This document shows positions 19,775 through 30,524 of a stretch of 64,000 nt of DNA, one piece after another. Made by a program: the position numbers and the translations under genes. Source of the DNA: Enterobacter cloacae subsp. cloacae ATCC 13047 (GTDB lineage: Bacteria > Pseudomonadota > Gammaproteobacteria > Enterobacterales > Enterobacteriaceae); assembly GCF_000025565.1 (NCBI RefSeq), contig NC_014121.1, forward strand, positions 3,720,001 to 3,784,000, read 5' to 3'. Every line of letters begins with the position of its first letter. Position 1 is the first letter of the stretch. The notes beneath the pieces were generated by a model. That model was not told where the DNA came from. It did no database searches and worked only from the letters and a program-made list of their open reading frames with translations.

Positions 19775-19804
19775 AAAAAAGGCGCTGAAAAAATGTTCAA
19801 CGCC
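19775..19804 (-). terminator. Intrinsic terminator after dedD
   Basis: A stem of GGCGCTGAA (19781-19789) with TTCAACGCC (19796-19804) is followed on the minus strand by six U. It ends the folC-dedD transcript before the cvpA promoter. Confidence 0.85.
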
Positions 19805-19840
19805 GTTGGCTTATTACGTCTCTTTGGACGTCTGCCACTC

Positions 19841-19883
19841 CCCCTCACCCTCTCCCCTTTGAGAAGAGGGCCGGGGTGAGGGG
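19841..19883. repeat. GC-rich inverted repeat downstream of dedD
   Basis: CCCCTCACC pairs with GGTGAGGGG across a spacer that holds a second, weaker CTCTCCCC/GAGAAGAGGG pairing. It belongs to the family of CCCTCTCC-type palindromes found several times in this window. Confidence 0.6.
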
Positions 19884-19890
19884 AACCTTA

Positions 19891-20586
19891 TCAATTGGCG
19901 CTGTAGTTCATCACCACACCGCTCAGGCCAGAGATCTGCTTCAGCTCACCGAGCGAGCCTTTGAGCTTATCCTTAGACGCTTCTGGCCCCACAAGGATAC
20001 GGGTGATTTTACCCTGCACCGGCGTGGAAGGTGAAGTGTAAACGCGATAACCCGCACTGCGCAGCTTACCCACTACCTCATTGACCTTATCGGCATTTTT
20101 CAGCGCACCCAACTGCACAACGTAGGCTTTCCCCGTCGGTGCAGCCTCTTGCTGGGCCGGTTTTGCCGCAGGCGGCGTCTCTGAAGCCGCGGCCAGCTGT
20201 TCTGCTGCTTTATCCCGCTGCGGTTTCGGCTGTGTTTTTTCCACCGGCTTCGGTTTTTCAACCGGCTTCGGCTGCTCTACCGGCACCGGATCGATTTCGA
20301 TGTTGTTATTCGCCGCCAGACGAGACGGATCGAGGGACGGCGCGGCCGCATCCCCGGCACGCACTTCTTCAGCCGCCCCTTCCGGCGGCTGAGCAGGCAG
20401 CGCCTGGGTCGCCGCAGGCAGCATATCCGGTTCGTCGCGATCGCCCGGCTTCGGCACCAGCGGAATGGCTGCAAATTCATCCTGGTAATGCTTTTTCTGC
20501 CCGTCGAGCAGACCCGGGAGGATAATCACCCCGAGCGCGACCAGCACAATGGTTCCTGTTAAACGGTTCTGAAACTTACTCGCCAC
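19891..20586 (-). CDS. dedD: Cell division protein DedD (SPOR domain)
   Basis: The 231-residue protein has a single N-terminal membrane segment (TGTIVLVALGVIILPGLL), a long proline/lysine/alanine-rich periplasmic linker with repeated KPVEKPKPVEK units, and a C-terminal SPOR domain (AYVVQLGALKNADKVNEVV onward) that binds denuded septal peptidoglycan. It acts at the division ring. The first 11 bases overlap the end of folC. The linker differs in sequence and length from E. coli, as is usual. Confidence 0.96.
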   Translation of the reverse strand: MASKFQNRLTGTIVLVALGVIILPGLLDGQKKHYQDEFAAIPLVPKPGDRDEPDMLPAATQALPAQPPEGAAEEVRAGDAAAPSLDPSRLAANNNIEIDPVPVEQPKPVEKPKPVEKTQPKPQRDKAAEQLAAASETPPAAKPAQQEAAPTGKAYVVQLGALKNADKVNEVVGKLRSAGYRVYTSPSTPVQGKITRILVGPEASKDKLKGSLGELKQISGLSGVVMNYSAN

Positions 20587-21844
20587 CGGTTCTCCCCGCG
20601 TCCATCACTTCCATGACATGTGCCACCGTGTGGAACGAACCACACACCAGCACGGTATCTTCTGGTTTAGCATCCGCCATCGCGGCTTGCCATGCCTGAG
20701 CCACGCTATTGTAGATTGCGCCTTTGCCGAGATGTTCCAGTAACTGCTCGGCCGTCGCACCGCGCGGCCCCTCCAGAGGAGCACAATACCAGCTATCGAC
20801 CACACTCTCCATGCAGGCCAGCGTACCGCCGATATCTTTATCATGAAGCATACCGATAACCGCCAGCACGCGCCCGGTTTTTGGTAACGATTTGAGACGC
20901 GCGGCGAGATACGCCGCAGCATGCGGGTTATGTGCGACATCCAGTATCAGCCGCGGAGCGTCGCTGACAATCTGAAAACGCCCGGGCAGAATCGCATTCT
21001 GAATACCGTCGCGGATGGCCTGTTCGCTCACCGCCAGCCCACTTGCGCGCAGTGCCGCCAGGGCGGTGGCGGCATTAGGTTGCGGTACCTGCGGCAGGGG
21101 CAGATTCTCCAGCGTTCCCTGCGCATCGCGATAGCGCCAGCCGTTGTTCTGAACCTCATACTGCCAGTCCACACCCCGGCGCAGCAGGTGAGCGCCCTTC
21201 TCTTTCGCCACGTCGGCAATGGTGTGTGGCATATCCGGCTCGCCAACCACCGCGGGCTTATTCGTGCGGAAAATACCGGCCTTCTCACGGCCAATACTTT
21301 CGCGATCGGGGCCCAGCCAGTCGGTATGATCCAGGGCAATACTGGTGACCACCGCCACATCGGCATCCACCATATTGGTGGCATCCAGACGCCCGCCGAG
21401 GCCCACTTCCAGAATCACCACGTCCAGTTGCGCCTGTTTAAACAGCCACAGTGCCGACAGGGTGCCGTATTCGAAATAGGTTAATGAGATCTCACCGCGC
21501 GCCGCTTCAATTTCCGCGAACGACGCCGTATGCGCAGACTCTGGCAGTTCGCTGTTTTGCACGCGAACCCGCTCGGTATAACGTACCAGGTGCGGAGAGC
21601 TGTAGACACCAACCTTGTAACCGGCAGCCATCAGGACAGCTTCCAGCGTACGGCAGGTGGTGCCTTTACCGTTGGTTCCGGCGACGGTAAAAACAAACGG
21701 CGCAGGTTTCAGCACATCGAGACGCGCAGCAACCTGGCTTACGCGTTCAAGCCCCATATCAATGGTTTTACTGTGCAGGTTTTCCAGATAAGAAAGCCAC
21801 GTGGCCAGGGGCGACGTGGCTTGGGGAATGCTTTTATTTTCCAT
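20576..21844 (-). CDS. folC: Dihydrofolate synthase / folylpolyglutamate synthase
   Basis: A Mur-ligase-like enzyme that adds glutamate to dihydropteroate and extends folate polyglutamates. The 422 residues match E. coli. The ATP P-loop GTNGKGTT lies near residue 55, and EVGLGGRLDATNMVDADV and the Mur-family SIALDHTDWLG follow. It is downstream of accD with a terminator between them and overlaps dedD by 11 bp. Confidence 0.97.
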   Translation of the reverse strand: MENKSIPQATSPLATWLSYLENLHSKTIDMGLERVSQVAARLDVLKPAPFVFTVAGTNGKGTTCRTLEAVLMAAGYKVGVYSSPHLVRYTERVRVQNSELPESAHTASFAEIEAARGEISLTYFEYGTLSALWLFKQAQLDVVILEVGLGGRLDATNMVDADVAVVTSIALDHTDWLGPDRESIGREKAGIFRTNKPAVVGEPDMPHTIADVAKEKGAHLLRRGVDWQYEVQNNGWRYRDAQGTLENLPLPQVPQPNAATALAALRASGLAVSEQAIRDGIQNAILPGRFQIVSDAPRLILDVAHNPHAAAYLAARLKSLPKTGRVLAVIGMLHDKDIGGTLACMESVVDSWYCAPLEGPRGATAEQLLEHLGKGAIYNSVAQAWQAAMADAKPEDTVLVCGSFHTVAHVMEVMDAGRTGGE

Positions 21845-21876
21845 GATGCCCGGTTGTCATTAACAGTTTATAAAGC

Positions 21877-21908
21877 AAAAGGGCAGCGCCAACCGGCCCT
21901 GCCCTTTT
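21877..21908 (-). terminator. Terminator after accD
   Basis: AAAAGGGCAG (21877-21886) and CTGCCCTTTT (21899-21908) form a perfect 10-bp stem with U residues on the 3' side of the minus-strand transcript. It separates accD from folC. Confidence 0.82.
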
Positions 21909-21914
21909 CAGTTA

Positions 21915-22820
21915 TCAGGCCTCGGGTTCCTGATCCGGTACTACCACACCTTCGCGCGGCTCATCCGGGTTCGGCGCCGGCAGATTCATCAGCTTCGCCA
22001 GGATGCTCGCCAGTTTCAGGCGCATTTCCGGGCGGCGGACGATCATGTCAATCGCGCCTTTCTCAATGAGGAACTCACTGCGCTGGAAGCCCGGCGGCAG
22101 TTTTTCACGTACGGTCTGCTCGATAACGCGAGGACCAGCAAAGCCGATCAGCGCTTTTGGCTCAGCGATGTTCAGATCGCCCAGCATCGCAAAGCTTGCA
22201 GAAACGCCACCCATGGTTGGGTCGGTCAGTACAGAGATGTACGGCAGACCGCGCTCCTGCATTTTAGCCAGCGCAGCAGAGGTTTTCGCCATCTGCATCA
22301 GCGACATCAGCGCTTCCTGCATACGTGCACCGCCAGAGGCGGAGAAGCAGATCAGCGGGCAGTTGTCTTCCAGCGCCTGCTCAACAGCACGCACAAAGCG
22401 CGCACCGACCACGGAACCCATTGAGCCACCCATGAAGGAGAACTCAAACGCGGCGGCCACTACCGGCATCTCGTGCAGGGTGCCTTTCATCACGACCAGC
22501 GCGTCTTTCTCGCCGGTCTCTTTCTGTGCAGAGGCCAGACGATCTTTATATTTTTTGGAATCACGGAACTTGAGCACATCTTTTGGCTCAAGCTCGCTAC
22601 CCAGTTCTACCAGAGAACCTTCGTCCAGCAGGCTGTGCAGGCGATTACGCGCCGTCATGCGCATGTGGTGGTCACACTTCGGACACACCTCAAGATTGCG
22701 TTCCAGTTCTGCGCGATACAGAACCTGACCACAGCTATCACACTTCGTCCATACCCCTTCAGGAATGCTCGCTTTACGCGTTGGGGTAATGTTGCTTTTA
22801 ATTCGTTCAATCCAGCTCAT
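21915..22820 (-). CDS. accD: Acetyl-CoA carboxylase carboxyltransferase beta subunit
   Basis: With AccA this subunit moves CO2 from biotin to acetyl-CoA, making malonyl-CoA for fatty acid synthesis. The start ATG 22820 ([10 protein letters not shown]) gives 301 residues. The N-terminal zinc ribbon is complete: C27, C30, C46 and C49. The crotonase-like core holds [19 protein letters not shown]. The frame extends 28 codons upstream without similarity. Confidence 0.97.
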   Translation of the reverse strand: MSWIERIKSNITPTRKASIPEGVWTKCDSCGQVLYRAELERNLEVCPKCDHHMRMTARNRLHSLLDEGSLVELGSELEPKDVLKFRDSKKYKDRLASAQKETGEKDALVVMKGTLHEMPVVAAAFEFSFMGGSMGSVVGARFVRAVEQALEDNCPLICFSASGGARMQEALMSLMQMAKTSAALAKMQERGLPYISVLTDPTMGGVSASFAMLGDLNIAEPKALIGFAGPRVIEQTVREKLPPGFQRSEFLIEKGAIDMIVRRPEMRLKLASILAKLMNLPAPNPDEPREGVVVPDQEPEA

Positions 22821-22974
22821 TGATAACCTTTCTGCCTGAACCTGGTCGTATGCCAGTTTTGCTGTAAGAGGCGAATAATGCCATTTTTGCCTCCAACAGA
22901 CCATGAATGTTGCACATTAAAACATAACAGCCCGAAACTTTGGATAAAAAAGTGGTCGAACCGCCTGCGTGCAT

Positions 22975-23634
22975 TTACTTCGCTTGCTTTGCTGCCGCGC
23001 GCTTGTGACGAATGATTTCGATAACACCCGGTAAAACAGAAAGCACAATAATCGCTACAATCAGTAACTTAAGGTTTTCCTGAACTACAGGGAGATCGCC
23101 AAACAGGTAGCCTGCATAGGTAAAGAGCAGCACCCACAGCAGCGCGCCAATGACGTTGTATGCCGCAAAATGACGATAGGACATGTGCCCCATTCCCGCC
23201 ACAAATGGCGCAAATGTACGCACAATAGGCACAAAACGCGCAAGGATAATGGTTTTTCCACCGTGGCGCTCATAAAACGCGTGGGTTTTATCTAAATAGC
23301 TACGACGGAAAATTTTTGAGTCCGGATTGCTGAATAAGCGCTCACCGAAGACCCGTCCAATGGTGTAGTTGACCGCGTCACCGACAATTGCGGCGATCAC
23401 CATCAGCACCACCATTATGTGCACATTCAAATCGTTGCCAGGCAGCGCAGATAACGCCCCCGCGACGAACAGCAGCGAATCCCCCGGCAGAAATGGCGTG
23501 ACTACCAGACCGGTTTCACAGAACAGAATGAGGAACAGAATGGCATACACCCAGACGCCATACTGCGCGACCAACTCCGCCAGGTGAACATCAATATGCA
23601 GAATGAAATCAATCAGAAAACGTATTACGTCCAT
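22975..23634 (-). CDS. dedA: DedA-family inner membrane protein
   Basis: The 219-residue polytopic membrane protein has the DedA/VTT signature ([17 protein letters not shown], and later [17 protein letters not shown]). The family takes part in undecaprenyl-phosphate or other lipid flipping and membrane homeostasis. It lies between truA and accD as in E. coli. Confidence 0.95.
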   Translation of the reverse strand: MDVIRFLIDFILHIDVHLAELVAQYGVWVYAILFLILFCETGLVVTPFLPGDSLLFVAGALSALPGNDLNVHIMVVLMVIAAIVGDAVNYTIGRVFGERLFSNPDSKIFRRSYLDKTHAFYERHGGKTIILARFVPIVRTFAPFVAGMGHMSYRHFAAYNVIGALLWVLLFTYAGYLFGDLPVVQENLKLLIVAIIVLSVLPGVIEIIRHKRAAAKQAK

Positions 23635-23662
23635 ATTGTCTAAGCCTTAATTGCACCTTTGT

Positions 23663-24475
23663 TTAGTCCGCCAGAAACAGCGGGCCCATTGGCGGTTTTG
23701 GCAGGTCAAACCGGTCCGGATAGTCCACCGAGACCAGATACAGCCCTTCCGCTTTCGCCGTTGCTGCCGCAAGCGTTCTGTCCTTCGCTGCCAGCAGTTC
23801 TGCAATCCAGCTCTCCGGCTGGTGTCCGGCACCCACTTCCATCAGGCTGCCCACAATATTCCGCACCATATGATGTACAAAGGCATTGGCTTTGATATCC
23901 ACCACCACATACGCGCCAAAACGGCTGACGTTTATGTGCATGACGTTACGCCACGGCGTGCGGGACTGACACTGCACCGCACGAAACGAGGTAAAGTCAT
24001 TTTCACCAATCAGACACTGCGCCGCACGATGCATACGTTCTGCATCCAGCGGTTCATAAAAATGCGTCACGCCCTGGCTTAGTACCGCCGGACGAAGACG
24101 CTGATTGTAGATGACATAGCGATAACGGCGCGCGGTGGCGCTGAAACGCGCATGAAAATCATCCGGCACAGCTTTCACCCAGCGCACCGCAATGTCACCA
24201 GGTAAATTCGCATTTACACCCAACGTCCAGGCAGCGTCCTTGCGCACGGCGGTGGTTTCAAAGTGAACCACCTGCCCCGTTCCGTGGACACCGGCGTCAG
24301 TGCGCCCTGCACACAGGACGTTAATCGGTTCGTTCGCCACCTGAGAGAGCGCTTTCTCCAGTTTTTCCTGGACACTGCGCACCTCATTTTGACGCTGCCA
24401 GCCATAATATTTACTGCCGTCGTACTCGATACCGAGGGCGACTTTATGAACCGGCTTTTGTTCCACGTCTGACAT
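23663..24475 (-). CDS. truA: tRNA pseudouridine(38-40) synthase
   Basis: Makes pseudouridine at positions 38-40 of the tRNA anticodon arm. The 270 residues include catalytic D60 in the invariant [10 protein letters not shown]. The start ATG overlaps the usg stop (ATGA), so it is translationally coupled in the pdxB-usg-truA operon. Confidence 0.97.
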   Translation of the reverse strand: MSDVEQKPVHKVALGIEYDGSKYYGWQRQNEVRSVQEKLEKALSQVANEPINVLCAGRTDAGVHGTGQVVHFETTAVRKDAAWTLGVNANLPGDIAVRWVKAVPDDFHARFSATARRYRYVIYNQRLRPAVLSQGVTHFYEPLDAERMHRAAQCLIGENDFTSFRAVQCQSRTPWRNVMHINVSRFGAYVVVDIKANAFVHHMVRNIVGSLMEVGAGHQPESWIAELLAAKDRTLAAATAKAEGLYLVSVDYPDRFDLPKPPMGPLFLAD

Positions 24476-25488
24476 CAGTACAGATACTCCTGCACCAGTT
24501 TTTCAGCGATTTTGACCGCCATCAGCGCGCCGCCGAAGCGCACGTTATCGGCTACGGACCAGAACTGAACCTGCTCCGGCATACCGTAATCATTCCGTAC
24601 GCAGCCCACCGAGAGGTGTGCGCTGCCGGTGGCATCGCCAACCTGCGTCGGGAATTCACTCTCTTCGGAGAGCACAATGTCTTCACCGCGGCCGAACGCA
24701 TCACGCGCTTCTTCTGCGGCCAGCGGACGCAGGGCTTCGAAACCTACCATCTGCGCATGACCGTAAAAGACCGGCGACTGAACGACATTTGCGGAGATCA
24801 TCAGCCCCTCGTCCTGCAGAATTTTGCGCGCTTCGTCGACGATACGGCGCTCTTCGCGCACGGAGCCTTCACGATCCGGCAGCAGCGGCAGCATATTGAA
24901 TGCCAGCTGACGGCCGAAGAAATCGTCTTCGTCAATCGGGATGCCGTTCAGGAGCTTCGCACTCTGTCCGGCCAGCGCGTCGACGGCCTTTTTGCCTTGC
25001 GCAGAAGCGGAAAGCAGGCTGGTCACGGTGATACGCGACAGACCGCCATCGTCGATTAAAGGTTTAAGAGCGGTCAGCAGCTGGCTGGTCAGGCTATTGG
25101 GAACCGCAATGATATTGCGGTTACGGTAGTCGGCCAGGACAAACGGGTTCACGTCCGGCACCACCAGCGGGACATCCGGCTCCATCGAGAACAGGCCGCT
25201 CAGATCGATCACCAGACAGCCAGAATTCGTCGCGTCTTCAATGTACGACGCGGTGGCTTCAGCACCTGCCGCAAAAAAGGCCAGCTGCGCCTGCGTCCAG
25301 TCGAATTCGGCGGCGTCCTGAACCATGACGGATTTGCCGCCAAAACGCAGATGCTCACCGGCGCTGTCAGTGCGCGCCAGTGCATAGATATCACCCACCG
25401 GGAACTGACGCTCAGCAAGGGTTTCGAGCAGGGCTTCACCCACGGCACCCGTGGCACCTAAAATGGCAATGTTCCAGCCTTCAGACAT
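24475..25488 (-). CDS. usg: USG-1 protein, aspartate-semialdehyde dehydrogenase homologue
   Basis: The 337-residue Asd-like protein begins with the dinucleotide motif [14 protein letters not shown]. The position of the Asd catalytic cysteine reads PNSLTSQLL, with serine, so dehydrogenase activity is not expected; this agrees with the E. coli homologue. Its function is unknown; it is conserved between pdxB and truA. It is probably cotranscribed with truA. Confidence 0.93.
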   Translation of the reverse strand: MSEGWNIAILGATGAVGEALLETLAERQFPVGDIYALARTDSAGEHLRFGGKSVMVQDAAEFDWTQAQLAFFAAGAEATASYIEDATNSGCLVIDLSGLFSMEPDVPLVVPDVNPFVLADYRNRNIIAVPNSLTSQLLTALKPLIDDGGLSRITVTSLLSASAQGKKAVDALAGQSAKLLNGIPIDEDDFFGRQLAFNMLPLLPDREGSVREERRIVDEARKILQDEGLMISANVVQSPVFYGHAQMVGFEALRPLAAEEARDAFGRGEDIVLSEESEFPTQVGDATGSAHLSVGCVRNDYGMPEQVQFWSVADNVRFGGALMAVKIAEKLVQEYLY

Positions 25489-25507
25489 GGTGGTTTACTC
25501 CAGAAAT

Positions 25508-25544
25508 AAAAAAGCGTCCCTGTCGGAGTATCCAACAGGGAGCG
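25508..25544 (-). terminator. Terminator after pdxB
   Basis: A stem around TCCCTGT/ACAGGGA (25517-25541) is followed on the minus strand by six U (25508-25513). It lies between the pdxB stop and the usg start and probably gives partial termination. Confidence 0.8.
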
Positions 25545-25555
25545 TTAAGAAGACA

Positions 25556-26692
25556 TTAATGCGCCGGGTGATGAACGGCGTTAAAACCCAGTTTATGCAG
25601 CAGCGTTGCCGCCGCTGCGTCATCGCACATGACATACAGAGAAGACCATTCACGGCGCTCAACGTAATTCTTGCGCAGCTTGTCAAACTCCCCCGGGATC
25701 CCCGCCACTTTACGCAGCAGCGCATCATCGCGGCGCACATCATACACCAAATGAACCAGCCTTTTCAGCGTTGCCTGATCGAGCGGGCCATGCAGGGTAA
25801 TGCGGCCAAATTCAGGCGCGGGGAGTAAGGTGTCCAGCGCCACCTGCTGCGGACGGCCAATAAAGGCGCTATAGGCCTCAAAGACCTGGGTGGTACCACG
25901 GGCCTTTCCTTCGAGTGTATAACCCGCAATATGCGCGGTTGCAACGTCGACCTTGTTCAGCAGCGCAACGTTGAGATCGGGCTCCGGCTCCCAGACGTCC
26001 AGCACCACGCTGAGATCCTGCCCCTCTTCCAGACATTTCAGCAGCGCGGCGTTATCGACGACCGGGCCACGACAGGCATTTATCAGAATAGTGCCAGCCT
26101 TCAGACGACGGATCAGCGCCTCGTCAGCAAGATGGAGCGTCTTATAGGCCCCCTCTTTGAAGAGGGGCGTATGGAAGGTGATGACGTCACATGCTTCAAC
26201 CAGCTCATCCAGGGTGCGGAAGTCGCCTTCATCACCGTTGTCTTTACGCGGCGGGTCGCATAGCAGGGTGCGAATGCCTAACGCCTCAAGGCGTTTGTGC
26301 AGGCGTCCCCCCACGTTCCCCCCCCCGACAATGCCTACGGTGCGGTCTTTCAGCGCAAAACCGTCGCGCTCTGCCAGCATCAGCAGAGAAGAGAAAACGT
26401 ATTCCACTACCGCAATGGCGTTACAGCCAGGCGCGGCGGAAAACCCGATCCCCGCCTGCGTAAGCCATTTGTCATCCACATGATCCGTCCCGGCCGTTGC
26501 GGTTCCGACGAATTTAATCGCTTTGCCGGAGAGCAACGCCTCATTTACTTTGGTCACCGAGCGCACCATCAGGGCATCGGCATCATCCAGCTCGTTTACC
26601 GGAATGGGTCGACCAGGGACAGCCTTAACATTACCAAGGCGGCTAAAGAGCTCGCGGGCGTAAGGCATATTTTCATCAACGAGGATTTTCAC
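25556..26692 (-). CDS. pdxB: Erythronate-4-phosphate dehydrogenase
   Basis: The second step of pyridoxal phosphate synthesis, a D-2-hydroxyacid dehydrogenase of 378 residues. The start is the GTG at 26692 (product [16 protein letters not shown]), as in E. coli; the 24 codons upstream are not conserved. The Rossmann loop reads [12 protein letters not shown]. The NACRGPVVD arginine region and the C-terminal family domain ([15 protein letters not shown]) are present. Confidence 0.97.
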   Translation of the reverse strand: MKILVDENMPYARELFSRLGNVKAVPGRPIPVNELDDADALMVRSVTKVNEALLSGKAIKFVGTATAGTDHVDDKWLTQAGIGFSAAPGCNAIAVVEYVFSSLLMLAERDGFALKDRTVGIVGGGNVGGRLHKRLEALGIRTLLCDPPRKDNGDEGDFRTLDELVEACDVITFHTPLFKEGAYKTLHLADEALIRRLKAGTILINACRGPVVDNAALLKCLEEGQDLSVVLDVWEPEPDLNVALLNKVDVATAHIAGYTLEGKARGTTQVFEAYSAFIGRPQQVALDTLLPAPEFGRITLHGPLDQATLKRLVHLVYDVRRDDALLRKVAGIPGEFDKLRKNYVERREWSSLYVMCDDAAAATLLHKLGFNAVHHPAH

Positions 26693-26805
26693 GTCTGAGT
26701 ACCTGTTTGAGAGGAAGAAAACCTGCCAAGTGTGCCATAATCTGGCCGCCAGGCATATATGCATGCCGGGTTTACGCTGAGTTTTGACTTTAAGGATTTT
26801 TGACG

Positions 26806-27810
26806 ATGCAGCCTATTTCAGGTACGCCACCACGCCCTCCGGGTGAAGGCCCTGTCACGCCAAACGTTGCAGGTGAACAACCGCTTTCCACGCAACAGCG
26901 CACCGTGCTGGAGCGCCTGATCACGCGCCTGACCGCGCTCACTTCACAGCAAAATGCGGAAGTCTGGGCCGGGGTAAAGCATGATTTAGGCGTCCGGAAC
27001 GATGCACCGTTGCAGTCGCGCCACTTCCCTGCGGCCGAGCAAAATCTGAATCAGCGTATTACCGCCGCACAGCAAAATCACACCACTCGCCAGATAGTTG
27101 CACAACTGACCGAGCTGTTGAGCCAGGGCAACAACCGTCAGGCAGTCAGTGATTTCATTCGCCAGCAGTTTGGCCAGACCGCCCTGAGCCAGCTAACGCC
27201 AGAGCAGCTGAAAACCGTGCTGACGCTGCTGCAAACCAATCAGCTGACCATCCCGCAACCGCAACAGCGTCCGTCAACCGAGCGTCCGCTGCTGCCTGCT
27301 GAACACAATACGTTGAACCAGATGGTGACCAGGCTGGCCGCCGCCACCGGCGAGTCAACGAAGCTTATATGGCAGTCGATGCTCGAGCTTTCCGGCGTGA
27401 AGGCGGGTGAGCTGATCCCGGCCAAACAGTTTACGCATCTGGTCACCTGGCTACAGGCTCGCCAGACGCTGAGCACCCAAAGTACCCCTACCCTGCATAC
27501 GCTACAGGCGGCACTGAAGCAGCCGCTGGAGCCGCATGAATTTGAGGTGATTAGGGATTACGCCCAGCAGACCTGGCAGGCCACGCCGCAAACGGTACTG
27601 ACCACCGCGCAGGTGCAAGATTTGCTGAATCAGATCTTTATTCGCCGCGCCGAGCGCGAAGGCGGCGTGCCGGAAGTCAGGGATATTCAACCGATCTATA
27701 GCCCGCTGTTTGCGCCGGTGGTGGAGACCTTCAGAACCCTCTCTGCGCGTCCGGGATTACTGTTTATTGCGTTACTGATTGCGCTGGCAATTTTCTGGCT
27801 GGTTGCCTGA
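26806..27810 (+). CDS. flk: Flagellar assembly/secretion control protein Flk
   Basis: The 334-residue, proline- and glutamine-rich protein ends in a single C-terminal membrane helix ([17 protein letters not shown]), i.e. a tail-anchored inner-membrane protein. In Salmonella, Flk couples P/L-ring assembly to FlgM export. The ATG at 26806 follows AAGGA; a TTG two codons earlier is the other option. It is divergent from pdxB and followed by REP elements. Confidence 0.92.
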   Translation: MQPISGTPPRPPGEGPVTPNVAGEQPLSTQQRTVLERLITRLTALTSQQNAEVWAGVKHDLGVRNDAPLQSRHFPAAEQNLNQRITAAQQNHTTRQIVAQLTELLSQGNNRQAVSDFIRQQFGQTALSQLTPEQLKTVLTLLQTNQLTIPQPQQRPSTERPLLPAEHNTLNQMVTRLAAATGESTKLIWQSMLELSGVKAGELIPAKQFTHLVTWLQARQTLSTQSTPTLHTLQAALKQPLEPHEFEVIRDYAQQTWQATPQTVLTTAQVQDLLNQIFIRRAEREGGVPEVRDIQPIYSPLFAPVVETFRTLSARPGLLFIALLIALAIFWLVA

Positions 27811-27814
27811 TGTT

Positions 27815-27895
27815 TTGCCCGGTGGCGCTGCGCTTACCGGGCCTACAACGACCCGAACGGTAGGCCGGGTAAGGCGAAGCCGCCACCCGGCAACA
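27815..27895. repeat. REP pair between flk and yfcJ
   Basis: Two facing REP units (GCCCGGTGGCGCTGCGCTTA... and its inverted partner ending near 27893) separated by a short linker lie between convergent flk and yfcJ. Confidence 0.82.
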
Positions 27896-27900
27896 ACGGC

Positions 27901-29079
27901 TCAAGACCTGCGAAACGCCACCAGCGTCACCACAATCCCCACCACCGCTGAAACCGCACCTGCCAGGAAGACGGACGGATAACCAAACGACGTGGCCAGG
28001 AGCCCCGCCAGCGGTCCGGTGACACCGTATGAGATGTCCTGAAACGCCGCATAACCGCCCAACGCCGTACCGCGCACCTGTGGCGCGACGCGTTTTACCA
28101 CCTCAACCCCCAGCGCCGGGAAGATCAGGGAACAGCCACAGCCGGTCAGTGCCGCTCCGAGAAGGGCAACGGAGGCCACAGGGGCATACCACAGCAGCAG
28201 CAAACCGAGGGTCTCAATCACCAGCGACGCCACGGCCACCTTCACGCCACCAAAGCGATCCGGCATCCAGCCGAACAGCACGCGCATCAGGACAAACGCG
28301 CCACCAAAGGCGGTTAGCGTAAAGCCCGCCATCGCCCAGCCGCGGCTCATAAAGTACAGCGAAACGAATGTCCCAATCACCGCGAAGCCCACACCCTGTA
28401 GCGCCAGCCCCAGCCCCGGCTGCCAGATTTGACCTATTACGCTCCACAGGGAAGGACGCTCACCTTTATGGGCAGGTACTTTGCGCACCGAGCCGTTAAA
28501 TGCCCATGCCAGCAGCGGTAACAGCATGGTGGTGGCCGCCAGCGCGGCAAAACCGAACTGGCTGTGGATCAACAGCCCCAGCGGCGCACCTGCCGCGAGT
28601 GCTCCATAGATAGCCATACCGTTCCAGGACATCACCTTGCCCGAGCGCGCAGGGCCTACCAGCCCCATTCCCCAGGTCAGGGTGCCGGTCAGCAGCTGGC
28701 TTTCACCAAAGCCGAGAATCAAACGTCCCACCACCAGCAGGGCAAATTTATACGCCGCGTCGACCGGCAGAAGCGCGGCAAGCAGCCACGCTGCGCCCGC
28801 CAGCCCGCAGGCAAACATGCCCTGCAGCGCTGAGCGTTTGGCACCGTGCTGGTCCGCCAGACGCCCGGCGTAGCCGCGGGTTAATACGGTAGCTAAAAAC
28901 TGAATACCCACGGCGATGCCAACCAGGGTATTGCCGTAGCCCAGCTCCTGGTGAACAAACAGCGGGATAACAGGCAGCGGCAGGCCAACGGTCATGTAGG
29001 TCAGAAATACCGCAAAGGCGATACGGAAAAGGGAAAGGTTCCCGGAAGGGGTACTCTTCTCAGGGATAACGGCCTTCAT
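27901..29079 (-). CDS. yfcJ: MFS transporter YfcJ
   Basis: A 392-residue major facilitator with about 12 hydrophobic segments. The loop 2-3 motif reads [17 protein letters not shown]. It belongs to the YfcJ/YhhS group, arabinose-efflux-like, with no firm physiological substrate. It follows fabB on the same strand but is separated from it by a strong terminator. Confidence 0.93.
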   Translation of the reverse strand: MKAVIPEKSTPSGNLSLFRIAFAVFLTYMTVGLPLPVIPLFVHQELGYGNTLVGIAVGIQFLATVLTRGYAGRLADQHGAKRSALQGMFACGLAGAAWLLAALLPVDAAYKFALLVVGRLILGFGESQLLTGTLTWGMGLVGPARSGKVMSWNGMAIYGALAAGAPLGLLIHSQFGFAALAATTMLLPLLAWAFNGSVRKVPAHKGERPSLWSVIGQIWQPGLGLALQGVGFAVIGTFVSLYFMSRGWAMAGFTLTAFGGAFVLMRVLFGWMPDRFGGVKVAVASLVIETLGLLLLWYAPVASVALLGAALTGCGCSLIFPALGVEVVKRVAPQVRGTALGGYAAFQDISYGVTGPLAGLLATSFGYPSVFLAGAVSAVVGIVVTLVAFRRS

Positions 29080-29101
29080 GCGTAACTCCGTGTTCAGGCA
29101 T

Positions 29102-29129
29102 AAAAAAAAGGGAGCCTCGCGGCTCCCTT
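29102..29129 (-). terminator. Terminator after fabB
   Basis: A perfect 7-bp stem GGGAGCC/GGCTCCC with loop TCGC (29110-29127) is followed on the minus strand by eight U. Confidence 0.9.
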
Positions 29130-29148
29130 CTACTATACCTTCAAACGC

Positions 29149-30366
29149 TTACGCTTTCAGCTTGCGCATCACCAGCGTGGCGTTGGTGCCGCCAAAACCG
29201 AAGCTGTTGGACATTACGGTCGTCAGCTCACGTTCGGTGGTTTCGGTCACGATGTTCAGGCCCGCTGCCTGCTCGTCCATCTCTTCGATGTTGATGCTTG
29301 GCGCGATAAAGCCATTTTCCAGCATCAGCAGAGAGTAGATTGCTTCCTGCACGCCAGCTGCACCCAGAGAGTGACCGGTCATGGCTTTGGTCGCGGAGAT
29401 TGCCGGGCTGTTGTCGCCGAAGACTTCACGGATCGCACCCAGTTCTTTCACATCGCCTACCGGCGTAGAAGTCCCGTGGGAGTTCAGGTAGTCGATTGGG
29501 GTATCAACGCCGTGCATCGCCATCTTCATGCAGCGCACCGCACCTTCGCCGGATGGAGCAACCATGTCAGCGCCGTCAGACGTTGCACCGTAGCCCACGA
29601 TCTCAGCGTAGATGTGCGCGCCACGTGCCAGAGCGTGTTCCAGCTCTTCAACCACAACCATACCGCCGCCGCCTGCGATAACAAAACCGTCACGGTGCGC
29701 ATCATAGGTACGGGATGCTTTAGCCGGAGTTTCATTGTATTTGGTAGACAGGGCACCCATCGCGTCGAATTCACAGGCCATTTCCCAGCCCAGCTCTTCA
29801 CCGCCGCCAGCAAATACGATGTCCTGTTTACCCAGTTGGATCTGCTCAACAGCATTACCGATGCAGTGTGCGGACGTCGCACATGCAGAGCTGATGGAGT
29901 AGTTTACACCGTGAATTTTGAATGGGGTTGCCAGGCACGCGGAAACCGCAGAACCCATGGCTTTGGTTACCACGTACGGACCTACTGCTTTCAGACCACG
30001 CGGGCTACGCATGGCGTCAGCACCGAATACCTGCGCTTTGGATGAACCACCGGAACCGGCAATCAGACCTACGCGCGGGTTGTTCTGGTAAACCTCTTCG
30101 CTCAGGCCCGAATCTTTGATCGCTTCCTGCATGGAGAGATAAGCATAAATAGAGGCATCGTTCATGAAACGAACCACTTTACGGTCAATCAAACCGGTGG
30201 TGTCCAGTTTGACGTTACCCCATACGTGGCTACGCATACCTGAATCTTTAAACTCTTCAGAGAAAGTGATCCCGGAGCGTCCTTCACGCAGAGATGCCAG
30301 GACTTCCTGCTGGTTATTACCGATGCTGGAAACAATGCCCAGGCCAGTAATCACTGCACGTTTCAT
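29149..30366 (-). CDS. fabB: 3-oxoacyl-[ACP] synthase I
   Basis: The elongating beta-ketoacyl-ACP synthase essential for unsaturated fatty acids. The 405 residues have the Cys-His-His triad: C162 in SSACATSAH and the histidines in [11 protein letters not shown] and [11 protein letters not shown]. Upstream are a FabR palindrome and a FadR site, as known for E. coli fabB. Confidence 0.98.
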   Translation of the reverse strand: MKRAVITGLGIVSSIGNNQQEVLASLREGRSGITFSEEFKDSGMRSHVWGNVKLDTTGLIDRKVVRFMNDASIYAYLSMQEAIKDSGLSEEVYQNNPRVGLIAGSGGSSKAQVFGADAMRSPRGLKAVGPYVVTKAMGSAVSACLATPFKIHGVNYSISSACATSAHCIGNAVEQIQLGKQDIVFAGGGEELGWEMACEFDAMGALSTKYNETPAKASRTYDAHRDGFVIAGGGGMVVVEELEHALARGAHIYAEIVGYGATSDGADMVAPSGEGAVRCMKMAMHGVDTPIDYLNSHGTSTPVGDVKELGAIREVFGDNSPAISATKAMTGHSLGAAGVQEAIYSLLMLENGFIAPSINIEEMDEQAAGLNIVTETTERELTTVMSNSFGFGGTNATLVMRKLKA

Positions 30367-30414
30367 TCAATACCTCTGTAAGTCGCACTATAGTAAGTTT
30401 CGAGTCGCACAATA

Positions 30415-30430
30415 GCGTACACTTGTACGC
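30415..30430. promoter_or_regulatory. FabR operator before fabB
   Basis: The perfect palindrome GCGTACACTTGTACGC (7-bp arms, 2-bp centre) matches the FabR box known upstream of fabB and fabA. It lies about 50 bp before the fabB ATG and within the region that also leads into mnmC. Confidence 0.85.
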
Positions 30431-30432
30431 CG

Positions 30433-30449
30433 AACAAGTCCGATCAGAC
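30433..30449 (-). promoter_or_regulatory. FadR site before fabB
   Basis: On the minus strand TCTGATCGGACTTGTT resembles the FadR consensus (CTGGTCGGACCAGTT type). It directly adjoins the FabR palindrome, the arrangement by which FadR activates and FabR represses fabB. Confidence 0.78.
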
Positions 30450-30524
30450 ATTTTCTGCGGAAATTTGCACCGATGGACTCACATCGTTAAGATCGTGCCA
30501 CTGCCTGTCAGACGAGTAACTTAC

